This document shows, in pieces, positions 1 to 6,101 of a stretch of DNA of 8,952 nucleotides. Positions within the stretch are counted from its first letter, which is position 1. Each line of letters begins with the position of its first letter. Origin of the DNA: Pseudomonadales bacterium (lineage in GTDB: Bacteria > Pseudomonadota > Gammaproteobacteria > Pseudomonadales > DT-91). A program made the translations under genes and the position numbers. The stretch lies in NCBI GenBank assembly GCA_013215025.1, contig JABSRR010000039.1, forward strand, positions 3,673 to 12,624. Direction: 5' to 3'. The notes below the pieces were generated by a model that ran no database searches, was not told the origin of the DNA, and saw only the letters and a list, made by a program, of their open reading frames with translations.

Positions 1-47
1 TGCTTCAGAAAGCTTTGCACGGCATGAAGGCCATATACAGTGTGCAT
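1..47 (-). CDS. rlmB: 23S rRNA (guanosine-2'-O)-methyltransferase RlmB, N-terminal fragment
   Basis: Only the first 15 codons lie in the window; the gene continues past the left edge. The visible peptide, MHTVYGLHAVQSFLK, matches the typical start of RlmB/TrmH-family SPOUT methyltransferases (in E. coli the opening contains YGIHAVQALL). RlmB methylates the ribose of G2251 in the 23S rRNA peptidyltransferase loop. The ATG at 47 lies six bases after the RNase R stop codon on the same strand. The rnr-rlmB order is common in gammaproteobacteria, so the two are almost certainly co-transcribed. No strong Shine-Dalgarno sequence is visible, which suggests translational coupling to rnr. The call rests on a short peptide plus gene order. 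Confidence 0.78.
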   Translation of the reverse strand, partial: MHTVYGLHAVQSFLK

Positions 48-53
48 GGTGGT

Positions 54-2519
54 TTATCGTTTTCCGCGTTTCTTGGGGGCTTTACCGGCACTGCGTTGTT
101 GCTTGCTAGCATGTTTAGCCTTGGTTTTTTTTGCGCCGGCCTTTTTGCTACGACGTTTGGGGGTAGGGCTTTTCTTGTCGGCAGGCTTTTCGCTGCGATA
201 GTCTGTGGATTTGGCAGCGCGTTTTCGCACTTTGGCAGCAGTTTTTGTGCCTGTGCGACGCGATTTAACCGTTTGGTGTTGCTCTACTAATAGATGAACA
301 CGGCGATCCTCCAGTTCAACCTTGCTGACCTGAACGGCTACTTTGTCACCCAGTTGAAATACTTGATGACTGCGCTCGCCGGTAAGTCGCTGGGTGGCTT
401 GGTCGAAGTGAAAAAAGTCATCGCCTAGATTGCTAACATGCACTAATCCTTCAACAAATAAATCATCTAGCTCAACAAAAAAACCAAAGCTTGTAACCGC
501 GCTGATACTGCCGCTAAAGTGAGAGCCCAAATGATGGCTCAGATATTCACATTTTAAGTAGGCGCTCACATCGCGGGTGGCATCATCGGCGCGGCGTTCT
601 GCCATAGAGCAATGCTCACCGAATTGCACAAGCTGTTCAAGACTGTAAGGGTAGTAGTGTTGTTGGCCATTTTTCTTAGCTGTGGCGGCATGGCGTTTAA
701 TGGATTTTGAGGTATTCTCGCTGTAAAGGCAGGCACGGATAGCGCGATGCACAAGTAAATCAGGGTAGCGTCGAATCGGTGAGGTAAAGTGGGTGTAGGC
801 TGGATAGGCAAGGCCAAAGTGGCCTTGATTTTCAACTTGATAAACCGCTTGGCTCATAGAGCGCAACAGCATGGTTTGAATCACGCTAATGTCATCGCGG
901 CTCTGAATACTGGCTAGCAGCGCCTGATAATCGGATGGTTGCGGCTCTTCATCGCCACCAAGGGCTAGACCTTTTTCAGCTAAAAAGCTGCGGAGATTGG
1001 CCAGTTTTTTAGCGTTAGGGCCTTCATGCACACGGTACAGCGCAGGTATTTTTTGCTTTTCTAAAAAGCGAGCCGTCGCCACGTTTGCCAATAGCATGCA
1101 TTCTTCAATCAGCTTGTGCGCATCGTTTCGCACAATCGGCACAATGCTGTCTATTTTGCGCTCAGGGTTAAAGATGAAGCGTGTTTCGGTGGTTTCAAAA
1201 TTAACGGCACCCCGCTGCTCACGTTTTTGTTTTAGCGTGCGGTACAGGGTTTGTAGTTGATCAAGGGGCTTCAGTAAATCTTTATAGGCCTCACGGATGA
1301 TGGAGTCCGTTTGACCCTGTTCGGCCAATATTTTACCGACCTCGGTATAGGTTAGCCGAGCATGCGAGTGCATCACCGCTTCGTAAAAACAGTAGCTGGA
1401 TAAGTTGCCGGCTTTGCTGATAGTCATCTCGCAAACCATGCATAGCCGATCAACCTGAGGTTTTAACGAGCATAGGCCATTCGATATGGCTTCTGGCAGC
1501 ATCGGTATCACGCGTTCTGGAAAATAAACTGAGGTTGCTCGATTCAAAGCTTCTTCGTTTAGCGCTGAGCCTAACTGTACATAATGCGAAACATCGGCGA
1601 TGGCTACCCATAGGCGCCAGCCGCCAGAGCTGGATTTTTCACAATACACAGCATCATCGAAATCGCGCGCATCCTCGCCGTCGATGGTAACAAGCGGTAA
1701 ATGCCGTAAATCGATTCTGCTGGCAATATCTTCTGCCGAGGGTTCTGCCGCTAACTGATTGGCTTCGTTGACGACAGCGTCAGGCCACTGGTGCGGAATA
1801 TCATAGCTGCGCAGTGCAACTTCAATTTCCATGCCTGGCTCGCTGCTGGCCCCCAAGATCTCGGTGATCACCCCTTTCGGGGGGCGATAGTGGTCAGGCT
1901 GACGAGTGATATCCACCACCACCAAGGTTTCATGCTCAGCTTGTAAGCCGCTTTCTGTATCGACAATAATGCTGTGCTGATATTTTGGGTTATCTGGAAT
2001 CACCCGAGATTGTCGGCTATCTATTAATAATTTGCCGACGATGCGCTCGGTGTGACGAGTGGTGACTTGAACAATATCGCCCTCAAGTTTGCCTTGCCGA
2101 CTGGTGTGGGTAATATTCACCAAGGCAATGTCGCCATCAAACACTTTACGCATTTCGCGTGCGTTTAAAAAAACATCCTCGGCGTGTTTGCTCTTATCGA
2201 GTGGAATCAAAAAGCCAAAGCCGTCTCGATGGGCGCTGATTTTGCCTTCGATTAACTGCTCGGCGTCAGGTACTGAAAATAGGCCTCGCGCACTGCGTAA
2301 GAGTTGGCCTTCACGCTGCATTGCAAATAAGCGTCGTTGCAGTGCTTCAAATTGCTGCGCATCAACAGCTAGCAGCTTGGCTAATTGACGGGTGCTTAGT
2401 GCTTTATCTGCTTGCTTTAGAGTGGCGGCAATAAGTTCACGCGAGGCGATAGGGTGATCATATTTTTTCGCTTCGCGTGCAGCGAAAGGATCATTGGGTG
2501 GCGAAGTTGAGTCTGTCAT
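54..2519 (-). CDS. rnr: Ribonuclease R (3'-5' exoribonuclease)
   Basis: RNase R is a processive, hydrolytic 3'-5' exoribonuclease of the RNB (RNase II) family that degrades structured mRNA and rRNA and takes part in trans-translation quality control. Numbered from the ATG at 2519 (821 aa), an N-terminal winged-helix region (about 20-85) is followed by cold-shock-type OB folds (about 86-220). The RNB catalytic domain (about 255-595) carries DGEDARDFDDAV, with metal-binding aspartates at 280, 286, 288 and 289, and the conserved HFTSPIRRYPDLLVHR near 577-592. An S1 domain (about 665-745) follows, then a Lys/Arg/Ala-rich low-complexity tail of about 70 residues. Length fits the family. The frame is open to a TTG at 2531, but the ATG at 2519 has AGGA four bases upstream and is preferred. 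It sits 53 bp after the DUF6316-like gene and six bases before rlmB, forming a probable operon. Confidence 0.97.
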   Translation of the reverse strand: MTDSTSPPNDPFAAREAKKYDHPIASRELIAATLKQADKALSTRQLAKLLAVDAQQFEALQRRLFAMQREGQLLRSARGLFSVPDAEQLIEGKISAHRDGFGFLIPLDKSKHAEDVFLNAREMRKVFDGDIALVNITHTSRQGKLEGDIVQVTTRHTERIVGKLLIDSRQSRVIPDNPKYQHSIIVDTESGLQAEHETLVVVDITRQPDHYRPPKGVITEILGASSEPGMEIEVALRSYDIPHQWPDAVVNEANQLAAEPSAEDIASRIDLRHLPLVTIDGEDARDFDDAVYCEKSSSGGWRLWVAIADVSHYVQLGSALNEEALNRATSVYFPERVIPMLPEAISNGLCSLKPQVDRLCMVCEMTISKAGNLSSYCFYEAVMHSHARLTYTEVGKILAEQGQTDSIIREAYKDLLKPLDQLQTLYRTLKQKREQRGAVNFETTETRFIFNPERKIDSIVPIVRNDAHKLIEECMLLANVATARFLEKQKIPALYRVHEGPNAKKLANLRSFLAEKGLALGGDEEPQPSDYQALLASIQSRDDISVIQTMLLRSMSQAVYQVENQGHFGLAYPAYTHFTSPIRRYPDLLVHRAIRACLYSENTSKSIKRHAATAKKNGQQHYYPYSLEQLVQFGEHCSMAERRADDATRDVSAYLKCEYLSHHLGSHFSGSISAVTSFGFFVELDDLFVEGLVHVSNLGDDFFHFDQATQRLTGERSHQVFQLGDKVAVQVSKVELEDRRVHLLVEQHQTVKSRRTGTKTAAKVRKRAAKSTDYRSEKPADKKSPTPKRRSKKAGAKKTKAKHASKQQRSAGKAPKKRGKR

Positions 2520-2572
2520 GCAGTCCTGCAAATGCGATTAAAACCATGTCTCTGCAGAACCGTATATCGATA

Positions 2573-2845
2573 TTATGACTTATCTTGGTCAAATAACTCG
2601 CAACCTTCAATAAACTCTTGCAGCTGTTGTGCGTCTGGCCATTGCTTGCGTTCAGTGAAAAACTGCAACGCATATTGTGCATCGCTTTTGCTATCAAATG
2701 GCCCTACATCTAAACCCTCGCGGGTTTTAAAAAACCAACGCTGATGATCAGCATATAGGCGTTCGCTTCGATCAGAGCAATCAAGTGCGAATTTACTAGC
2801 CTTATCCTGCTCGCGTGATTTAGCTTGAAATAAGTTGTTGAGCAT
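2573..2845 (-). CDS. DUF6316-like small protein
   Basis: A 90-residue soluble protein without signal peptide or membrane segment. The core at residues 26-60 (RSERLYADHQRWFFKTREG, then VGPFDSKSDAQYAL) resembles the DUF6316 domain: a Arg-Ser-x-Arg start, a W-[FY]-F-x-TREG strand, a GPF[DE]S turn and a short helix ending the repeat. Function is unknown for the family. The ATG at 2845 has a good Shine-Dalgarno (AGAGG, eight bases upstream). The gene ends 53 bp before rnr on the same strand, so it is probably the first gene of a transcript with rnr and rlmB. I see no clear terminator between them. The family assignment is from recalled motif shape; the gene itself is well supported. Confidence 0.78.
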   Translation of the reverse strand: MLNNLFQAKSREQDKASKFALDCSDRSERLYADHQRWFFKTREGLDVGPFDSKSDAQYALQFFTERKQWPDAQQLQEFIEGCELFDQDKS

Positions 2846-2974
2846 AATGACCGCCTCTGTAAAGTTAAAGATAAACGATAAAAACGAACAACTGTTATGA
2901 GTGTAACCAATAAAACAAAAACTGTGAATAAAACCGGCAGAATTAGGCTGTAAAATACAAGCTTAGTAAGGGGT

Positions 2975-2996
2975 GGTTGAACGTCCGTATTCAACC
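2975..2996. repeat. Inverted repeat (7-bp arms) downstream of the SOS-type small gene
   Basis: GGTTGAA and TTCAACC are separated by eight bases, 50 bp past the stop codon of the minus-strand small gene. There is no T-run on either side, so this is not a standard intrinsic terminator. It might be a weak transcript end or an operator in front of the DUF6316-like gene. No function can be read from sequence alone. Confidence 0.35.
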
Positions 2997-3046
2997 GTGG
3001 GGTGAGAAGCTGATAATGCGAGTGAAAAATTAGCTGCTCGCGCTGC

Positions 3047-3304
3047 TTAAGCCGCGCGGATGTAGTACTCGGTTGCTGAGGTGCAACCTGAGGCATTTAG
3101 CGCGGCAGATTTAACAATCGCTAACATACGGTTGTTTTGATCATATAAATAGGTTTTGCAGCCTGCTGCGCGCACGCGATTACCCGCGGTGTTGCTTAAA
3201 ATTGCCCGAAAGTGCGCATAGTTTACGCGCCGAAAGCTCTGTTTGACTGAAGGTGCTTGCGCCGACCGAAATTTCGACAATATCTGCTGTAAAGTTTTTT
3301 TCAT
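3047..3304 (-). CDS. Small basic protein of unknown function, probably SOS-induced
   Basis: I do not recognise this 85-residue protein. It starts MKKTLQQILSKF and is rich in Lys, Arg, Ala and Ser, with a net positive charge, two cysteines (in RAAGCKTY and NASGCTSA) and no signal peptide or membrane helix. The middle (about 45-64, KTYLYDQNNRMLAIVKSA) looks like a beta hairpin. The frame is open to a GTG at 3316, but the ATG at 3304 is preferred, with GGTGGT four bases upstream. The strongest support that it is real is the promoter at 3382-3409, which is covered by LexA boxes and points at it with a leader of about 70 nt. It does not resemble SulA, YebG, DinI or UmuD. Function is unknown; a role in the DNA-damage response is inferred from the promoter only. 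Confidence 0.7.
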   Translation of the reverse strand: MKKTLQQILSKFRSAQAPSVKQSFRRVNYAHFRAILSNTAGNRVRAAGCKTYLYDQNNRMLAIVKSAALNASGCTSATEYYIRAA

Positions 3305-3365
3305 CTTGACCACCACATTTGTTGTAGCTGAAGCTGCTAAATTTTATAAACAGAGCTGTTGAGCT

Positions 3366-3385
3366 AACTGTTTTTTTATACAGTA
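3366..3385 (-). promoter_or_regulatory. LexA (SOS) box 1, perfect core
   Basis: On the plus strand the core is CTGT (3368-3371), eight A/T bases, then ACAG (3380-3383), with flanks giving AA...TA. This matches the gammaproteobacterial LexA consensus TACTGT-(AT)4-ACAGTA with all eight core bases correct and an A/T-only centre. It overlaps the -10 of the minus-strand promoter, the usual arrangement for a LexA-repressed gene. Confidence 0.75.
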
Positions 3386-3409
3386 TATGTTTGTTTGTAC
3401 AGTAGTCAA
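3382..3409 (-). promoter_or_regulatory. Sigma70 promoter of the SOS-type small gene
   Basis: Reading the minus strand, the -35 is TTGACT (3409-3404) and the -10 is TATACT (3387-3382), separated by 16 bp. This is close to the sigma70 consensus. Transcription would start near 3375, about 70 bases before the ATG at 3304. The -10 overlaps a perfect LexA box and the spacer is filled by a second LexA-like box, so a bound repressor would block RNA polymerase directly. Confidence 0.75.
3385..3404 (-). promoter_or_regulatory. LexA-like box 2, one core mismatch
   Basis: The core is ATGT (3387-3390), eight bases, ACAG (3399-3402), flanked by TA on the right. It differs from CTGT-N8-ACAG at a single position. 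It fills the -35/-10 spacer of the minus-strand promoter, and its core starts 19 bp from the core of box 1, so two LexA dimers could bind close together. Confidence 0.55.
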
Positions 3410-3414
3410 CAATT

Positions 3415-3434
3415 TATTGGATAAATATACAGTA
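3415..3434 (+). promoter_or_regulatory. Possible third LexA half-site
   Basis: ATACAGTA (3427-3434) is a perfect half-site preceded, at the right spacing, by the degenerate half TTGG in place of CTGT; the centre is all A/T. Two core mismatches make this weak. It lies upstream of the -35 of the minus-strand promoter and in front of the divergent exported-protein gene, so it could affect either one. Confidence 0.3.
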
Positions 3435-3444
3435 TTTTTGTTAT

Positions 3445-3466
3445 GCCAGTTTTGTACAATACTGGC
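3445..3466 (+). promoter_or_regulatory. 22-bp near-perfect palindrome overlapping a -10-like hexamer
   Basis: The arms GCCAGT and ACTGGC enclose the self-complementary TTGTACAA, so ten of eleven base pairs match. The -10-like TACAAT (3455-3460) lies inside it, 31 bp before the ATG at 3492; I found no convincing -35. Position and symmetry suggest an operator for a dimeric regulator of the downstream gene. It does not fit the LexA consensus. Confidence 0.45.
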
Positions 3467-3491
3467 TCATTTGATTTGATAAGGTTTTCTT

Positions 3492-4073
3492 ATGCAGCTA
3501 TTACGGCATTGTTCTTCGTCACATCTCTTAATTTTTGTGCGCATCCTATTGTTGTCCTGTGTAAGCACTCAGGTATTTGCCGATTGCCGGCGTGACGATA
3601 TTAATGCGCATTGGGTCTACAGCCTTGAAGTTGCTGGGCAGCTGCATGCACTTGGTAGTGCACAGAAAGTTGCCTTATCAGATACAGCGCTATGTATTGT
3701 GGATCGCGATGATACGCCGCAATCTGAATTGCTTAAGCATGACCAGCAGCTATGGTTGCTGGAATATAGTTTGCCAGAGTCCTGGTTTGCACTTCAGCAG
3801 CCACTGCCATTGTCGGTAAAGCGTTTGTCAGCGTGGCCAGAGGCTGCAGCGAACGATGCTGTTAATTGTGCGCAAAACTTAGTGCTGCAATTAAATCAGC
3901 CGTTTCAACCAGCAGCAGATAGCTGCTTGGCACCGTTGTCTGGTTTAACGCTATCGGCACAACTGTTCATGTTGGATGCGCTGCAGCAACAGGCCGTGAA
4001 AAAAGAGAAGAAAAATTTCTGGGATTTTGAGAAGGCAAACGAAGCGGCGCTTAAGCGCATGAAAAAGTTTTAG
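3492..4073 (+). CDS. Exported protein of unknown function
   Basis: I do not recognise this 193-residue protein. It has a clear Sec-type N-terminus: a short charged start, a hydrophobic core at about 11-24 and a likely signal peptidase I site after VFA (residue 30). A lipoprotein reading (LLSC, Cys23) is possible but fits less well. The mature part has four cysteines (32, 68, 126, 145), enough for two disulfides in the periplasm. It ends in a basic, helical tail (about 167-193) rich in Lys and Glu. The start is supported by AAGG seven bases upstream. The gene stands alone, divergent from the SOS-type small gene and convergent with the FKBP gene. No catalytic motif is visible. Confidence 0.8.
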   Translation: MQLLRHCSSSHLLIFVRILLLSCVSTQVFADCRRDDINAHWVYSLEVAGQLHALGSAQKVALSDTALCIVDRDDTPQSELLKHDQQLWLLEYSLPESWFALQQPLPLSVKRLSAWPEAAANDAVNCAQNLVLQLNQPFQPAADSCLAPLSGLTLSAQLFMLDALQQQAVKKEKKNFWDFEKANEAALKRMKKF

Positions 4074-4100
4074 CAGTTTAAGTGCTATCTAGATTGAATT

Positions 4101-4119
4101 TATAAAGAGTCACTTTATA
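4101..4119. repeat. A/T-rich inverted repeat between convergent genes
   Basis: TATAAAG and CTTTATA are separated by five bases, between the stop codons of the exported-protein gene and the FKBP gene. It could act as a weak bidirectional transcript end, but the stem is nearly all A/T and no T-run follows, so terminator function is uncertain. Confidence 0.3.
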
Positions 4120-4173
4120 GAGAGTAACGCTTTAAAGTGCATCACTTCATGTTAAGCCAGCAAAGCAGTGCAT

Positions 4174-4593
4174 TTAATCGACGGCGTCAACTTTAACCAA
4201 AAAACACAAATCTTTGCCGGCATGCGGGTGGTTACCGTCGAGTACCACCTCGCCAGCATCAATGGCGCGTATCGTAAGCGCTTGTTTTTCACTGCCATGC
4301 CCGGTGAAAATCACCATACCTTCGCTAAGATCTTCCAGCGTTTCTAGAGATGCCATTGACACCCGTTGCACCGCAGCAGGGTCATATTCGCCATAGGCCT
4401 CTTGCGCGGCTAGCGTCAGCTCAAATTCATCGCCAGCTTGCCGCTCGATAAGCGCAGCCTCCAATGCTGGAAAAATTTGACCTTGACCGAGCACAATCTT
4501 CATTGGCTGATCGAGGTCATCGAGCAAATTGCCGTCAGTGTCAGTCACGCTATAGCGAATGGTCAGGGTTATTGGTGTAGCGCTATTTGTCAT
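4174..4593 (-). CDS. FKBP-type peptidyl-prolyl isomerase, SlyD-like
   Basis: A cytoplasmic FKBP-fold prolyl isomerase/chaperone of 139 residues. The FKBP half is recognisable (LGQGQIFPALEAALI at 35-49, then GDEFELT and AYGEYDP at 67-72). It is followed by VQRV and an insert-in-flap segment (about 73-115) as in SlyD, and ends in the signature GNHPHAGKDLCFLVKV (120-135). It lacks the metal-binding His/Cys tail of E. coli SlyD; the VQRV segment is closer to SlyD than to FkpB/SlpA, so I leave the symbol blank. The frame is open to a TTG at 4647, but that TTG belongs to the -35 of the likely promoter. The ATG at 4593, with GAGAG just upstream, is the better start. It is not next to ispH or lspA, the usual fkpB neighbours. 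Confidence 0.92.
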   Translation of the reverse strand: MTNSATPITLTIRYSVTDTDGNLLDDLDQPMKIVLGQGQIFPALEAALIERQAGDEFELTLAAQEAYGEYDPAAVQRVSMASLETLEDLSEGMVIFTGHGSEKQALTIRAIDAGEVVLDGNHPHAGKDLCFLVKVDAVD

Positions 4594-4619
4594 GCTCGGC
4601 TCTCTGTAAAAGCGCATAG

Positions 4620-4647
4620 TGTATAGCTTGAGGCGCCAATCAGGCAA
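4620..4647 (-). promoter_or_regulatory. Promoter of the SlyD-like gene
   Basis: On the minus strand, TTGCCT (4647-4642), a 16-bp spacer and TATACA (4625-4620) form a reasonable sigma70 promoter. The predicted start near 4613 gives a leader of about 20 nt to the ATG at 4593, which supports that start over the upstream TTG. Confidence 0.5.
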
Positions 4648-4697
4648 TTGCTAGTTGCTAATGTGGCCTTGAGGGGTGAATTGTCGTATAAAGTATA

Positions 4698-4725
4698 TTG
4701 AGTGAATAAATAAACTTTCTATAAT
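4698..4725 (+). promoter_or_regulatory. Promoter of the YeiE-like regulator
   Basis: TTGAGT (4698-4703), a 16-bp spacer and a consensus TATAAT (4720-4725) lie just upstream of the regulator. The predicted start, near 4732, leaves only about ten bases before the ATG at 4743, so the leader would be very short. AAAGT (4690-4694) and ACTTT (4714-4718) form an inverted repeat around the -35, a possible autoregulatory site; that is speculative. Confidence 0.5.
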
Positions 4726-4742
4726 TGATAAGGTCTGTCGAT

Positions 4743-5630
4743 ATGCGTTTCAGTTTACGCCAAGTTGAGGTGTTTCTAGCCGTGGCACATTGCGAGAATA
4801 TGACTAAGGCAGCGACGCAGCTGGCGATGAGTCAGTCTGCAGCCAGTTCAGCTTTAAAAGAGCTTGAGTCACAATACGATGTCAAACTGTTTGACCGTAT
4901 CGGCAAGCGTTTAAAGCTAAATGCGCACGGCGAGCGAGTCAGAGAACAAGCGATTGCCCTTATGCAAAGTGCAGACGAGTTCTCACGTTCTATCAGTCAA
5001 GATCAGGGGCTAGGCGATTTGCATGTTGGTGCAACATTGACGATCGGCAACTATTTAGCCGTCGATATGGTGGCAAAATTTATGCGCCAACACCCACAGT
5101 CACACATAGATCTGACGGTGTCGAATACCGAGCACGTGGTGCAGCAGCTGCTGAATTATGAAATTGATATTGCCTTGGTTGAAGGCGAGCTGAATCATAT
5201 CGATGTTGCAGTAACTCCTTGGTTTGATGATCGGCTGTGCATTATCTGTGCGCCAGAACATCGGCTGGCTCAGCAGGCTGTTATCAGTGATGCCGATTTA
5301 TTAGCCGAGTCATGGATTACACGCGAGTCTGGTTCAGGCACGCGGCAGGGCTTTGAACGCGTTATGCACGGTATCATGAGCGATATTAAGATTATGTTAG
5401 AGTTAGAGCATACCGAAGCAATTAAACGCGCGGTGCGATCAAATCTTGGTTTAGCCTGCTTGTCTGAGATTGCAGTCGAGGATGAAGTTACGGAGCAGAA
5501 GTTGGTCAAATTGCCAGTGGTTGGTAGAGATTTGAATCGAGGTTTTTACTGGTTAATTCATAAAAAACGACAATCCTCACAGCTGTTGAATTATTTTATT
5601 GAGGAGGCAGTGTTGCCGCTGAATGCTTAG
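4743..5630 (+). CDS. LysR-family transcriptional regulator, YeiE-like
   Basis: A 295-residue LysR-type regulator. The N-terminal winged helix-turn-helix is clear at about 1-60 (LRQVEVFLAVAHCENMTKAA, MSQSAASSALKELE, LFDRIGKRLKLNAHG), followed by the linker helix and a periplasmic-binding-protein-like effector domain (about 85-290). Blocks such as LTIGNYLA, ESGSGTR and EAIKRAVRSNLGLACLS match the E. coli YeiE subfamily closely as I recall it. YeiE has been linked to sulfite sensing; the ligand here is not known. The frame is open to a TTG at 4725, but ATG 4743 has AAGG nine bases upstream and is preferred. It is divergent from the SlyD-like gene with 149 bp between the starts, and convergent with the DUF454 gene (22 bp between stops). 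Confidence 0.93.
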   Translation: MRFSLRQVEVFLAVAHCENMTKAATQLAMSQSAASSALKELESQYDVKLFDRIGKRLKLNAHGERVREQAIALMQSADEFSRSISQDQGLGDLHVGATLTIGNYLAVDMVAKFMRQHPQSHIDLTVSNTEHVVQQLLNYEIDIALVEGELNHIDVAVTPWFDDRLCIICAPEHRLAQQAVISDADLLAESWITRESGSGTRQGFERVMHGIMSDIKIMLELEHTEAIKRAVRSNLGLACLSEIAVEDEVTEQKLVKLPVVGRDLNRGFYWLIHKKRQSSQLLNYFIEEAVLPLNA

Positions 5631-5652
5631 CAAATAGTGAAATAGTAGCTTG

Positions 5653-6036
5653 TTAATGGCGTTTTTTCTGTTCGCAGTCCGCGCAGTTTGGAATCTTTAG
5701 CATCACAATGCAGCCAAGGCAAACAATGATAACGCAGCACAGTTTGACCCAACTATTCGCAAGCGTCAGCCAAGCAACGCCTAAACCTAATAGCATCATA
5801 CTCATAGCTAAATATTTAACGCTTGCAGCTACGCAGCGGTGCTGTTCCCAGTTGATAATTATTGGCCCGAACACAGCATGCTCACGTAACCATTTGGCGT
5901 AACGCGGGTTGCCGCGACTAAAGCTCCAAGCGGCAGCGATTAAAAAAGGCGTGGTTGGAAAAACCGGCAAAAACAGGCCGATAACCCCAAGTGTGACCAT
6001 GGCTAAACCCATAAAATTAAACAGATATCTTCGCAT
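5653..6036 (-). CDS. DUF454 (YbaN) family inner-membrane protein
   Basis: A 127-residue integral membrane protein. The family signature is present: GVIGLFLPVFPTTPFLIAAA at 18-36 followed by SFSRGNPRYAKWL (38-50). Hydrophobic segments lie at about 8-38, 75-94 and 97-114. The C-terminus is short and cytoplasm-like with CADC (118-121) and KKR. The molecular function of the YbaN/DUF454 family is not established. The ATG at 6036 has no obvious Shine-Dalgarno but agrees with the family start. It is divergent from the ABC1-type kinase gene (65 bp) and convergent with the LysR regulator. Confidence 0.92.
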   Translation of the reverse strand: MRRYLFNFMGLAMVTLGVIGLFLPVFPTTPFLIAAAWSFSRGNPRYAKWLREHAVFGPIIINWEQHRCVAASVKYLAMSMMLLGLGVAWLTLANSWVKLCCVIIVCLGCIVMLKIPNCADCEQKKRH

Positions 6037-6101
6037 GTGAGAATAAGCCTGCCGTCAACGCTGTTGTAATTATCTGAATGTAGAGGTTTTACTTAGCATA
6101 T

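Noticed and set aside
15..290. Plus-strand open frame opposite the end of rnr
   Set aside because: It is antisense to the Lys-rich tail of RNase R, whose codons read as Phe/Leu/Gly-rich on the other strand; a composition artefact.
2564..2573. ATATCGATAT palindrome before rnr
   Set aside because: Ten A/T-rich bases overlapping the stop codon of the preceding gene; likely chance.
2710..3096. Minus-strand open frame of 128 codons with one hydrophobic stretch (LVFYSLILPVLFTVFVLLV)
   Set aside because: It overlaps the better-supported DUF6316-like gene and the end of the SOS-type gene, has no good ribosome-binding site, and its ends are low-quality sequence read in the wrong frame.
4594..4647. 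Upstream extension of the SlyD-like protein to a TTG at 4647
   Set aside because: The TTG coincides with the -35 of the likely promoter, and the extra residues do not match the family start.
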